Part shown: positions 1 to 8,349 of the stretch, piece after piece
Layout: the number at the start of each line of letters is the position of its first letter
How positions within the stretch are numbered: the stretch's first letter is position 1
Source of the DNA: Ferrovibrio sp036381655
GTDB taxonomy: Bacteria; Pseudomonadota; Alphaproteobacteria; Ferrovibrionales; Ferrovibrionaceae
Assembly: GCF_036381655.1 (NCBI RefSeq)
Contig: NZ_DASVCJ010000064.1
Location: forward strand, 1-64,000
DNA length: 64,000 bases
Direction of reading: 5' to 3'
Translations under genes and position numbers: made by a program
Notes under the pieces: model-generated
What the model saw: only the letters and a program-made list of their open reading frames with translations
Told to the model about the DNA's origin: nothing
Databases searched by the model: none

Positions 1-1
1 G

Positions 2-1249
2 GACGAGGTCGCCGATCCGCGTCCCTATGCGGAAATCATGCGGCAATGGTCGTCCGTACATCCGGAATTCAGCTTTCTGCCGCGTAAGTTCAAGATCGCC
101 TTCACGGGCGCCGAGCGCGATCGCGCCGCGATCCAGACCTACGATATCGGCATGCATCTGAAGAAGGATGCTTCGGGCAAGCTCGGCTTCGCGGTCTGGG
201 TGGGCGGCGGCCAGGGCCGCACGCCGATCCTCGCCAAGAAGGTCCGCGACTTCCTGCCGGAGGAGCACCTGCTTTCCTATGTGACCGCGATCATGCGCGT
301 CTACAATCTCTACGGGCGCCGCGACAACAAGTGGAAGGCGCGCATCAAGATCCTCGTCCACGATCTGGGGGCGGAGGAATTCGCGCGTCAGGTCGAAGCC
401 GAATGGGAGCATCTGAAGGACACCGAACTCAAGCTCCCGGAAAAGGATATTCGGGCCATCGCCGCCTATTTCGCGCCGCCGCCGCTCGTAGACCGCCCCG
501 AAGGCGACGAGGCCGTGCGGCTCGCCAGGCTCGATTCCAAAGGCTTCTCGGACTGGCTGAGGCGCAACGTCGCCACTCATCGCCACCCCGACTATGCCTC
601 AGTGACGATCTCGCTGAAGGGCATCGGCGAGACGCCGGGCGACATTAGCGCCAGTCAGATGGAGGCCGTTGCGGACCTCGCCGAGAAATACGCATTCGAC
701 GAGGCGCGGGTCACGCATGAGCAGAATCTGGTCTTGCCGCATGTCGCGCGCGCTGACCTCAAGGTAGTCTATGACGAACTGGTCGAGATCGGACTTGCGA
801 CCCCGAATGCCGGCCTCATCACGGATATCATCGCCTGCCCGGGCCTTGACTATTGCTCGCTCGCCAATGCGCGTTCCATCCCTGTGGCGCAGGAGATCTC
901 GCGCCGCTTCGCCTCGTTCGAACGGCAGGAGGAGATCGGCGAGCTCAAGATCAAGATCTCCGGCTGCATCAATGCCTGCGGCCACCACCATGTCGGCCAT
1001 ATCGGCATTCTCGGCGTCGACAAGGGCGGCGAGGAATTCTACCAGGTCACCCTGGGCGGCTCGGCCGACGATCAGGCGGCGTTGGGCGATCTGATCGGCC
1101 CGGCGCTCAAGGCAAGCCAGGTCACCGACGCGGTCGATACCCTGGTCGAAACCTATCTGCGCATCCGCCGCCCGAATGAGCGTTTCCTCGACACCTATCG
1201 CCGGGTCGGCCTCGCGCCGTTCAAGGAGGCCGTCTATGCCGCTGCTTAA
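2..1249 (+). CDS. cysI: Sulfite reductase hemoprotein (CysI type), 5' end outside window
   Basis: Assimilatory nitrite/sulfite reductase-family hemoprotein, which would reduce sulfite to sulfide with siroheme and a [4Fe-4S] cluster in the cytoplasm. The reading frame is open from base 2, so the N-terminus lies to the left and the visible part is 415 residues. The C-terminal half carries the paired siroheme/cluster cysteines: CPGLDYC (codons near 836 and 854) and SGCINACG (near 965 and 977). Four downstream genes (DUF934, cysH, cysD, cysNC) form a tight operon, which favours a sulfite rather than nitrite substrate. The last 14 bp overlap the next gene. Confidence 0.93.
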   Translation, partial: DEVADPRPYAEIMRQWSSVHPEFSFLPRKFKIAFTGAERDRAAIQTYDIGMHLKKDASGKLGFAVWVGGGQGRTPILAKKVRDFLPEEHLLSYVTAIMRVYNLYGRRDNKWKARIKILVHDLGAEEFARQVEAEWEHLKDTELKLPEKDIRAIAAYFAPPPLVDRPEGDEAVRLARLDSKGFSDWLRRNVATHRHPDYASVTISLKGIGETPGDISASQMEAVADLAEKYAFDEARVTHEQNLVLPHVARADLKVVYDELVEIGLATPNAGLITDIIACPGLDYCSLANARSIPVAQEISRRFASFERQEEIGELKIKISGCINACGHHHVGHIGILGVDKGGEEFYQVTLGGSADDQAALGDLIGPALKASQVTDAVDTLVETYLRIRRPNERFLDTYRRVGLAPFKEAVYAAA

Positions 1250-1751
1250 GAATGGCGCCGTTGCCGAAGACCAATGGGTGAAGGTGGCGGACGATGCGCC
1301 ATTGCCGCAAACCCAGCCGGCGCTGATGTCCCATGCCCGCTGGCAGGCGGAAAAGGACGATCTGAGCCGGCGCAACGCGCCGCTCGGGATCGTCCTGCCG
1401 AACGACCTGGATATCCTCACCTTCGGCCCCGAGGCCGGGCGGTTCGGCCTCATCGTCCTGAACTTTCCGAAATTCTCCGATGGCCGGGCCTATAGCCAGG
1501 CGCGGCTGCTGCGCGAGCGCTTCGGCTATCGCGGCGAGCTGCGCGCGGTCGGCGATGTGCTGCGCGACCAGCTGCTGCTGATGCATCGCGCCGGCTTCGA
1601 CGCCTATGAGATCGCCCGGCCCGATGCGGCGGAGATTTTCGCCAAGGCGCTGCAGACTTTCAGCGCCTATTACCAGCCGACCGGCTCGAGCCCGCTGACC
1701 ATCCTGCAGCGGCGCCTGCAGCAGTCGCGGCATCAGGAGGCGGCGGAATGA
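1236..1751 (+). CDS. DUF934 family protein of the cys operon
   Basis: A 171-residue cytoplasmic protein of the DUF934 type. This family is nearly always found next to cysI and cysH in proteobacteria and is thought to be an accessory factor for sulfite reduction; its biochemical role is not established. I chose the ATG at 1236 because AAGGAGG at 1223-1229 sits seven bases upstream and the predicted product starts MPLLKNG. A longer in-frame start at 1176 lies deep inside cysI and is unlikely. The gene overlaps cysI by 14 bp at its start and cysH by 4 bp (ATGA) at its end, so translational coupling is likely. Confidence 0.85.
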   Translation: MPLLKNGAVAEDQWVKVADDAPLPQTQPALMSHARWQAEKDDLSRRNAPLGIVLPNDLDILTFGPEAGRFGLIVLNFPKFSDGRAYSQARLLRERFGYRGELRAVGDVLRDQLLLMHRAGFDAYEIARPDAAEIFAKALQTFSAYYQPTGSSPLTILQRRLQQSRHQEAAE

Positions 1752-2494
1752 ACGCGCCCGCTTTCGTCCATGCCGATCCCGCCGCGGACGCCGCGGCGCT
1801 GAATGCGCGGCTGCAGGGCCGTTCCGCCGGGGATATCCTGGCTCATGCCATCGGCGAGCTGTTCCCCGGCCGCATCGCGCTGGTCTCCTCCTTCGGCGCC
1901 GAGGCTGCCGTGCTGCTGCATATGGTGGCGCAGATCGACGCGAAGACGCCGGTGCTGTTCCTCGACACCGGCAAGCTGTTCGACGAGACGCTGGCCTATC
2001 GCGACGAACTCGCCGCCAGGCTGAAGCTGTCCGATCTGCGCGTGCTGCGCCCCGACCCGAAGGCCCTCGCCGCGCAGGATGAGGGCGGCACCCTGTGGTT
2101 CCGCGATGCCGATGCCTGCTGCCGCATCCGCAAGGTCGAACCGCTGCAGCGCGGCCTGGCGCCGTTCGCCGCCTGGATCAACGGCCGCAAGCGCTTTCAG
2201 GCCGCGACGCGCCATGCGCTGCCGCTCGTCGAGGCCGACGGCGCCAAGCTGAAATTCAATCCGCTCGCCGATTGGGGCCCGGCGGAAATCCAGGCCTATT
2301 TCGACCGGCACGATCTGCCGCGGCATCCGCTGGTCGCGCAGGGCTATCCGTCGATCGGCTGCGCGCCCTGTACCCAGCCGGTGGCCGCCGGCGAGGACAG
2401 CCGCGCCGGACGCTGGCGCGGCCGGGACAAGACCGAATGCGGCATCCACACCATCACTGCCATCACCCCATCTTCCCTGCGAACCGAAGAATAA
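1748..2494 (+). CDS. cysH: APS/PAPS reductase CysH, iron-sulfur type
   Basis: A 248-residue adenylylsulfate or phosphoadenylylsulfate reductase that makes sulfite from activated sulfate. The cysteine pattern is complete: Cys124-Cys125, then Cys205-x2-Cys208 for the [4Fe-4S] cluster, and the catalytic C-terminal ECGIH motif at Cys231. Enzymes with the CC...CxxC cluster usually prefer APS, as in plants and many alphaproteobacteria. An APS kinase domain is nevertheless encoded downstream in cysNC, so PAPS can also be made. The start overlaps the DUF934 stop as ATGA. The substrate preference is inferred from the cluster cysteines only. Confidence 0.93.
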   Translation: MNAPAFVHADPAADAAALNARLQGRSAGDILAHAIGELFPGRIALVSSFGAEAAVLLHMVAQIDAKTPVLFLDTGKLFDETLAYRDELAARLKLSDLRVLRPDPKALAAQDEGGTLWFRDADACCRIRKVEPLQRGLAPFAAWINGRKRFQAATRHALPLVEADGAKLKFNPLADWGPAEIQAYFDRHDLPRHPLVAQGYPSIGCAPCTQPVAAGEDSRAGRWRGRDKTECGIHTITAITPSSLRTEE

Positions 2495-2502
2495 GACATA
2501 TC

Positions 2503-3300
2503 ATGCGCGACGATCTCGACGCCCTGGAGGCGCAAAGCATCTACATCCTTCGCGAGGCTTACAGCCGCATCAGGCCGCTGGCGATGCTGTGGTCGCTGGG
2601 CAAGGATTCCAACGTGATGATCTGGCTGGCCAAGAAAGCCTTCCTGGGAAAGGTGCCCTTCCCGGTGGCGCATCTCGATACCGGCCTGGAATTTCCCGAA
2701 ACCTACGCCTTCCGCGACCGCTATGCCAGGGAATGGGGCCTGGAACTGATCGCCGATGCCTGCCCGCCGATCGAGGCGACCGATCCGACCCTGCCGCATA
2801 ATTCGCGCATCGCCGCGCGCAAGACGCTGGGCCTGCGCCAGACCATCGACCACTACGGCTTCAGGGGAATCATCGCCGGCATCCGGCGCGACGAGCAGGC
2901 GACCCGCGCCAAGGAGCGCGTCTTCAGCCCACGCGGCGACGACGGCGCCTGGGATTTCCGCGACCAGCCGCCGGAGCTGTGGGATCACTTCGCCGCCGAC
3001 CTGCCCAAGGGCGTGCATATGCGCATCCATCCGCTGCTGCATTGGACCGAACTGGATATCTGGCGCTACATCCAGCGCGAGGGCATTCCGGTCGTGCCGC
3101 TGTATTTCGCCAAGGACGGCAAGCGCTTCCGCTCGCTCGGCGAGATCGGCATCACGTTTCCGATCGACAGCCATGCCGCTTCGATCGAGGACATCATCGC
3201 CGAGCTGGAAGTCACCCGCGAGCCGGAACGCGCCGGCCGCGCCATGGACCATGACTCGGAAGACGCTTTCGAGCGGCTGCGCGTCGCCGGCTATATGTGA
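2503..3300 (+). CDS. cysD: Sulfate adenylyltransferase subunit 2 (CysD)
   Basis: A 265-residue ATP sulfurylase catalytic subunit that, with the CysN GTPase, converts sulfate and ATP to adenylylsulfate. The N-terminus reads straight into the PP-loop region (LWSLGKDSNVMIWLAKKAF, residues about 29-47), followed by HLDTGLEFPE and GIRRDEQATRAKERVFS, all typical of CysD. It is somewhat shorter than the roughly 300-residue enterobacterial protein because the C-terminal tail is trimmed. The start at 2503 lies 8 bp after the cysH stop; the open frame extends upstream inside cysH but has no homology there. The next gene, cysNC, begins 12 bp downstream. Confidence 0.94.
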   Translation: MRDDLDALEAQSIYILREAYSRIRPLAMLWSLGKDSNVMIWLAKKAFLGKVPFPVAHLDTGLEFPETYAFRDRYAREWGLELIADACPPIEATDPTLPHNSRIAARKTLGLRQTIDHYGFRGIIAGIRRDEQATRAKERVFSPRGDDGAWDFRDQPPELWDHFAADLPKGVHMRIHPLLHWTELDIWRYIQREGIPVVPLYFAKDGKRFRSLGEIGITFPIDSHAASIEDIIAELEVTREPERAGRAMDHDSEDAFERLRVAGYM

Positions 3301-3312
3301 GCGGAGTGCCCC

Positions 3313-5247
3313 ATGACTGTCGTTGACCTCGCCATCCACCCCAAGGCTCACTCCAAGGCTCACCCCGAGGCCGAGCTGGGGCGCGCCATGCCGCCGCGCG
3401 CCGGCAGCGCCAGGGGCCGCGCCTTCCCCATCGTGATCGTCGGCCATGTCGATCACGGCAAGTCGACCCTGGTCGGCCGCCTGCTGCACGACACCGATTC
3501 GCTGCCCGACGGCAAGCTCGAGCAGATCAAGGCGGTCTCGGCCAAGCGCGGCCTGGATTTCGAATGGTCCTTCCTGCTCGACGCGCTGCAGGTCGAGCGC
3601 GATCAGGGCATCACGGTGGACACCACGCAGATCTGGTTCACCACCGAGCGCCGCCGCTATGTCATCATCGATGCGCCGGGACACAAGGAATTCCTGAAGA
3701 ACATGGTGACCGGCGCGGCGCAGGCCGACGCCGCCATCCTGGTGGTCGATGCCGCCCAGGGACTCGCCGAACAGACCCGGCGGCACGCCTATCTGCTGCA
3801 TCTGCTCGGCATCCGCCAGGTCGCCGTCGCGATCAACAAGATCGACCTGATCGGCCATAGCGAAACACGCTTTCATGCGGTCGCCGAAGCGGTGCGCGGC
3901 TATCTCGCCGATATCGGCATCGAGGCGGCGGCGCTGGTTCCGGTCTCGGCGCGCCAGGGCGACAATATCGCCGAGCGCAGCCCATCCACCGCCTGGTACC
4001 AGGGCCCGACCCTGATCGGCGCGCTGGATACCTTCGCGCCGCGCGCGGTGGCGATCGACCAGCCGCTGCGCCTGCCGGTGCAGGACCTGTACCGCCTGGA
4101 CGACCGCCGCGTCGTGGTCGGCCGCATCGAAAGCGGCCGGCTGAAAGTGGGCGATCGCCTCCGCTTCGCGCCGCTCGGCCGCGAGGCCGTGGTGGCAAGC
4201 CTGGAAGCCTGGCGCGGTTCGGCCGCCGATCATGCGCCGCGCGAGGAGGCCATCGCCGGCGAAAGCGTCGCCTTCACGCTGAACGAGGAGGTCTTCGTCG
4301 AGCGCGGCGCCTTGGCGAGCGCGCCGGACCAGCGGCCGCGCGAAGCCAACCGCCTGACCGTGCGGCTGTTCTGGCTCGACCGCGAACCGCTCAAGCCGGG
4401 CGACCGCCTGAGCCTGAAGATCGGCACCGCGGAAAGCGAGGTCGAGGTCGAAACCATCACCGAAGTCCTCGATGTCGAAAGCCTGGGCGCGACGGATGCC
4501 GCGCAAGTGGAGCGCAACGGCGTCGCCCGCGCGGTGCTGAAAAGCCGCAAGCCCTTGGCGCTCGATCTGTACGACGCATTGCCGCGCACCGGCCGCGGCG
4601 TTCTGATCCGCGGGCCGCAGATCGCCGGCGGCCTGGTGATCGAGCAGGCGATCGCCGCCGCCAACGATGTCGTCGCCGTCGCCTCGAGCGTGACGGCGGA
4701 AGAGCGCGCCCGCATGAACGGCCATCGCGGCGGCGTGCTGTGGTTCACCGGCCTGTCGGGCGCGGGAAAATCGACTCTCGCGATGGCGCTGCAGCGCACG
4801 CTTTTCGCCCGCGGTCGCCAGGCGGTTGTGCTGGACGGCGACAATCTGCGTCACGGCCTCAATCGCGATCTCGGCTTTTCGGCGGAAGACCGCACCGAGA
4901 ATATCCGCCGCATCGCCGAGGTGGCCAAGCTGATGGCGGAGACGGGTCAGATCGTCATCGTTTCGGCGATCAGCCCGTTGCGTATGCATCGCGATCTCGC
5001 CCGCAGCATTATCGCAGCGGATTTTCACGAAATTCATGTGCATGCGGATCTGGCCACCTGCGAATCGCGCGACCCGAAGGGCTTGTATAAACGGGCGCGG
5101 GCCGGCAAAATTCCCGAATTCACCGGTATCTCCGCACCGTATGAGGTGCCGGCACAACCACAATTGGCAGTCGATACCGCATGGCTTTCCTTGCAGCAAG
5201 CGAGCGAAATCCTGATAGACTATGCAATGCGAAGCTTCTCGGCCTGA
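3313..5247 (+). CDS. cysNC: Bifunctional sulfate adenylyltransferase subunit 1/APS kinase CysN/C
   Basis: A 644-residue fusion. The N-terminal part is the CysN GTPase, with the P-loop GHVDHGKST at about residues 44-52, then DAPGHKEF and NKID (near residue 175), followed by EF-Tu-like beta-barrel domains. The C-terminal part, from about residue 470, is APS kinase (CysC) with the P-loop GLSGAGKST and the downstream DGDNLRHGLN motif. It couples GTP hydrolysis to APS synthesis and then phosphorylates APS to PAPS. The N-terminal 35 residues are rich in His, Lys and Ala with a repeated KAH motif and probably form a disordered extension. It is the last core sulfate-activation gene of the operon. Confidence 0.95.
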   Translation: MTVVDLAIHPKAHSKAHPEAELGRAMPPRAGSARGRAFPIVIVGHVDHGKSTLVGRLLHDTDSLPDGKLEQIKAVSAKRGLDFEWSFLLDALQVERDQGITVDTTQIWFTTERRRYVIIDAPGHKEFLKNMVTGAAQADAAILVVDAAQGLAEQTRRHAYLLHLLGIRQVAVAINKIDLIGHSETRFHAVAEAVRGYLADIGIEAAALVPVSARQGDNIAERSPSTAWYQGPTLIGALDTFAPRAVAIDQPLRLPVQDLYRLDDRRVVVGRIESGRLKVGDRLRFAPLGREAVVASLEAWRGSAADHAPREEAIAGESVAFTLNEEVFVERGALASAPDQRPREANRLTVRLFWLDREPLKPGDRLSLKIGTAESEVEVETITEVLDVESLGATDAAQVERNGVARAVLKSRKPLALDLYDALPRTGRGVLIRGPQIAGGLVIEQAIAAANDVVAVASSVTAEERARMNGHRGGVLWFTGLSGAGKSTLAMALQRTLFARGRQAVVLDGDNLRHGLNRDLGFSAEDRTENIRRIAEVAKLMAETGQIVIVSAISPLRMHRDLARSIIAADFHEIHVHADLATCESRDPKGLYKRARAGKIPEFTGISAPYEVPAQPQLAVDTAWLSLQQASEILIDYAMRSFSA

Positions 5248-5287
5248 TCATCGGCGCGAGCTTCCGCATCCCAATCAGGAGAGGCGT

Positions 5288-6055
5288 ATGGACGTCCATC
5301 TCGCGCTGTATGTCGCGATCGGATTCGTTGCCCAGCTTATCGATGGCGCCATCGGTATGGGATATGGCGTGATCGCCACGACGGTTCTGGTCGCCAGCGG
5401 CATGCCGCCGGCCATGGCCAGCGCCGCCGTGCATGTCACCAAGATGCCGACCGGCATCGCATCCGGCCTGTCGCACTGGAAATTCCGCAACGTCGATTGG
5501 GCTCTGTGCCGCAAGCTGATCCTGCCCGGCATCGCCGGCGGCATCGTCGGCGCCAGCGTGATCGCCTGGCTGCCGCTGCAGATCGTGCGGCCGCTGGCCG
5601 CGCTCTATCTCGGCATCATGGGCGTGCTGGTGATCCTGCGCGCGATCCGCTGGAAAGGCACGGCCAGCTTCGGCCAGCCGCATGGCCGTCCCGGTTTCAT
5701 CGGCCTGCTCGGCGGCCTGTTCGATTCCTTCGGCGGCGGCTGGGGCCCGATCGTGACCACCAGCCTGGTGATGCAGGGCCGCGAGCCGCGCTATGCGGTC
5801 GGCTCGGCCAATGCCGCCGAGCCGATCATCGCCGCCGTCCAGGCTGCGGTCTTCGCCGTCTGGCTCGGCACCGGCACGCTGACCACGATCGGCAGCGCCG
5901 CCTTCGCCATCATGTTCGGCGCCCTGGCCGGCGCGCCGGTGGCGGCCTTCCTGGTCAACAAGCTGCCCGGCCGCCTGATCGCCGGCGCCGTCGGCGTCAC
6001 CCTGATCGGCGTCAACATTCCGACCGTCCTGTCGCTGATCGACCGCCTGCTCTAG
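5288..6055 (+). CDS. TauE/SafE family sulfite or organosulfur permease
   Basis: A 255-residue polytopic inner-membrane protein of the TauE/SafE (DUF81) family. The first segment holds the typical QLIDGAIGMGYG motif, and a second copy of the half-repeat reads GLLGGLFDSFGGGWGP near the middle, as expected for the internally duplicated family. Members export or import sulfite, sulfoacetate or related anions. The start at 5288 is preceded by an AGGAGAGG-like ribosome site and lies 40 bp after cysNC, so sulfur anion transport is a reasonable inference. The TAG stop overlaps the TAG stop of hspQ on the other strand. Confidence 0.85.
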   Translation: MDVHLALYVAIGFVAQLIDGAIGMGYGVIATTVLVASGMPPAMASAAVHVTKMPTGIASGLSHWKFRNVDWALCRKLILPGIAGGIVGASVIAWLPLQIVRPLAALYLGIMGVLVILRAIRWKGTASFGQPHGRPGFIGLLGGLFDSFGGGWGPIVTTSLVMQGREPRYAVGSANAAEPIIAAVQAAVFAVWLGTGTLTTIGSAAFAIMFGALAGAPVAAFLVNKLPGRLIAGAVGVTLIGVNIPTVLSLIDRLL

Positions 6056-6408
6056 ATCTTCGCCGATCCGCGCCAGGCATAGCGGCCGTCGCGGAATTCC
6101 TCGAAGTATTTCTTGATGTCGGGATGGTTGACCGGGCCGGATTCGGCATCGGGCAGGAGATTCTGCTCCGAGACATAGGCGACGTAGGAGGTCTGCGTAT
6201 TTTCGGCGAGCAGATGATAGAAGGGCTGATCCTTGCGCGGCCGCAGATCGGCCGGGATCGAGAGCCACCATTCCTCGGTATTGCTGAAGACCGGGTCGAC
6301 ATCGAAAATGACGCCACGGAACGGAAACAGCCGATGGCGCACCACATCGCCGATTGAGAACTTGGCCTCGCGGCTCTTAAGCATCCTCGCACCCGCACTC
6401 TTGCTCAT
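6052..6408 (-). CDS. hspQ: Heat shock protein HspQ (hemimethylated-DNA-binding domain family)
   Basis: A roughly 118-residue protein of the HspQ/YccV family. Most of the length matches the family: GDVVRHRLFPFRGVIFDVDP, then NTEEWW, RPRKDQPFYHLLAEN and YVAYVSEQNL. In Escherichia coli HspQ binds hemimethylated DNA and acts as a specificity factor for Lon. I report the ATG at 6408; an internal ATG at 6384 (MLKSREAKF) would also give a complete domain and has a GAGG stretch next to it, so the true start is uncertain. An SDR gene ends 35 bp upstream on the same strand and may share its transcript. Confidence 0.88.
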   Translation of the reverse strand: MSKSAGARMLKSREAKFSIGDVVRHRLFPFRGVIFDVDPVFSNTEEWWLSIPADLRPRKDQPFYHLLAENTQTSYVAYVSEQNLLPDAESGPVNHPDIKKYFEEFRDGRYAWRGSAKI

Positions 6409-6443
6409 ACTCTTGCAATGGCGCCCCTCCCGCGCCGCTGCCG

Positions 6444-7196
6444 TCAATAGGTCGCACGGCCGCCGGACAGGTCGAATACCGCGCCGGTGGTGAACGAGTT
6501 CTCCGCCGAGAGCAGCCAGGCCACCATCGCGGCGATCTCCTCCACCGCGACGAATCGGCCGCGCGGGATTTTCGACAACATATAGTCGATGTGAGTCTGC
6601 GTCATCTGGTCGAAGATGGCGGTCTTCGCCGCGGCGGGCGTGATGCAGTTGACGGCGATGTCCTCGCCGGCCAGCTCCTTGCCGAGCGACTTGGTCAGCG
6701 CGATCACGCCGGCCTTGGCGGCGCTGTAGGCGGCCGCGTTCGGATTGCCCTCCTTGCCGGCGACGGAGGCGACATTGACGATGCGGCCGTATTTCTGCCG
6801 CTGCATCAGCGGCACGACGGCGCGGCAGCAATGGAAGACGCCGGTCAGGTCGATGTCGATCACCTCTCGCCAGGCTTCCAACGGATATTCCGCCACCGGC
6901 GCATTCGGTCCGGCGATGCCGGCGTTGTTGACCAGCAGGTCGATGCCGCCGAAGGCCGCCTGGGTGTCGGCCGCCGCGCGCGCAACGGCGCTCCAGTCGG
7001 TGATGTCGACCGCGACGCCGATGACGCGGCCCAGGCTGCCCAGTTCGCGCGCCGCCGCCTCGGCCAGCGCCGCATCGCGGTCCCAGATCGCCACGGCGGC
7101 GCCGGAGCGCAGCAGGCGTTCGACCACGGCCTTGCCGATGCCCTGGGCCCCGCCGGTGACCACGCCATGCCGGCCACGCAAATCGATATGGTTCAT
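6444..7196 (-). CDS. SDR family NAD(P)-dependent oxidoreductase
   Basis: A 250-residue short-chain dehydrogenase/reductase of the FabG-like classical type. It shows the cofactor motif TGGAQGIG near the N-terminus, the NNAG motif and the active-site YSAAKAG (Tyr-x3-Lys), with upstream NVASVAG supplying the catalytic Ser. The start at 7196 has a very strong GGAGGAGGAGG ribosome site directly upstream. Substrate cannot be read from sequence; candidates are 3-oxoacyl thioesters or sugar and polyol substrates. It is followed by hspQ. Confidence 0.85.
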   Translation of the reverse strand: MNHIDLRGRHGVVTGGAQGIGKAVVERLLRSGAAVAIWDRDAALAEAAARELGSLGRVIGVAVDITDWSAVARAAADTQAAFGGIDLLVNNAGIAGPNAPVAEYPLEAWREVIDIDLTGVFHCCRAVVPLMQRQKYGRIVNVASVAGKEGNPNAAAYSAAKAGVIALTKSLGKELAGEDIAVNCITPAAAKTAIFDQMTQTHIDYMLSKIPRGRFVAVEEIAAMVAWLLSAENSFTTGAVFDLSGGRATY

Positions 7197-7298
7197 GGGC
7201 GCCCTCCTCCTCCACAAGTAGCATACGCATTGGTCATTTTTCTACGCTGTGATTTTATGGCAATCGCCGCATAATCTGCATAAGGGGGTACGGCGACC

Positions 7299-7790
7299 TT
7301 GGGGGACGATCTGGCAATAACGGCGTGGCCGGCTGTCCTGCCGCCGCCATTGCTGCTGTTCCTCGCCTACTGGCGGGAGCTGCGCGACCGGCTCGGCCGG
7401 CTGCCGCGGCGGCGCGAGATCGATCCGCTCGCCATCCCGCGCGGCCTGCTGCCCGGCATCGGCATCTTCGATATGCTTCCGCAGCCCGATGGCGGCTGGC
7501 GCATCCGCTATCGCCTGCTCGGCACCGCCCATACCATGGCGGTGCAGCGCGATCTGACCGGCCGCTATTTCGACGAGGTCCATCCGGCCGAGGAGCTGCC
7601 GGGCCTGGCGGCGGAGTATCTCGGCATCCTGCACAGCGGCGAGCCGCATTACATACGCCGCCGCACGCCCCTGCCCAATCACGAGCATATCGCCTTCAGC
7701 CGGATTCTCGCGCCCCTGCTGGACGACGACGACCGTCCGCGCCATCTGATCGGCTATTGGCAATGGGAGACTATCGCGCGTGCACCCTGA
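7299..7790 (+). CDS. PAS-fold (PAS_5-like) domain protein
   Basis: A 163-residue soluble protein resembling the stand-alone PAS_5 family common in Rhodospirillales and rhizobia. Recognisable features are the LPRRREIDPLAIP segment and the core RIRYRLLGTAHTMAVQRDLTGRYFDEV. The family is proposed to sense small ligands, and no output domain is present. The best start is a TTG at 7299, with AAGGGGG about ten bases upstream; no ATG lies near. The 3' end overlaps the DUF924 gene by 11 bp, so the two are probably co-transcribed. Confidence 0.7.
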   Translation: MGDDLAITAWPAVLPPPLLLFLAYWRELRDRLGRLPRRREIDPLAIPRGLLPGIGIFDMLPQPDGGWRIRYRLLGTAHTMAVQRDLTGRYFDEVHPAEELPGLAAEYLGILHSGEPHYIRRRTPLPNHEHIAFSRILAPLLDDDDRPRHLIGYWQWETIARAP

Positions 7791-8349
7791 CATCGTTTTG
7801 GACTTCTGGTTCGACCGTCCGGCCAGCCAGCCGCTGCAGCCCCGCAAGGAATGGTGGCAGAAGGATGAAAGCTTCGATGCCGACATCCGCATCCGCTTCG
7901 GCGCGGCGGTGGAAACGGCCCTGGCCGGCGGCTATGCCGATTGGGAGGACGCGGCCGAGAGCGCGCTGGCGCTGCTCATCCTGCTCGATCAGTTCCCGCG
8001 CAACATCTTCCGCGGCCAGGCCCGGGCCTTCGCCGGCGATGCGCGGGCCAGAAGCGTCGCCCACAAGGCGGTGGACCGCGGCTTCGACATCACCGTGCCG
8101 ACGGTGATGCGGCAATTCTTCTATATGCCGTTCCAGCACAGCGAAAACCTGGCCGAGCAGGATCTGTCCATCCTGCTGTTCACCGCGCTGGAAAAGGAAT
8201 TGCCCGGCCACGATCTGCTGCATTACGCCGAACGGCACCGCGCCATCATCGCGCAGTTCGACCGCTTCCCGCATCGCAATGCCGCCCTTGGCCGGACCAG
8301 CACGCCGGAAGAGATCGCGTTCCTCAAGCAGCCTGGATCGTCGTTCTAA
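7780..8349 (+). CDS. DUF924 family protein
   Basis: A 189-residue protein of the DUF924 family, recognisable by the opening VLDFWF, the middle LLILLDQFPRNIFRG, and FYMPFQHSENLAEQ. The family forms an all-helical tetratricopeptide-like fold; no enzymatic role is established. The start is a GTG at 7780 inside the end of the preceding PAS gene. Its last 26 bp overlap the 3' end of the HxlR-type regulator on the opposite strand, a convergent overlap. Confidence 0.85.
   Translation: MHPDIVLDFWFDRPASQPLQPRKEWWQKDESFDADIRIRFGAAVETALAGGYADWEDAAESALALLILLDQFPRNIFRGQARAFAGDARARSVAHKAVDRGFDITVPTVMRQFFYMPFQHSENLAEQDLSILLFTALEKELPGHDLLHYAERHRAIIAQFDRFPHRNAALGRTSTPEEIAFLKQPGSSF

Noticed and set aside
2344..5199. 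A 951-codon open frame antisense to cysD and cysNC
   Set aside because: It is a shadow of high-GC coding DNA: no domain is recognisable, and the sense-strand genes are unambiguous.
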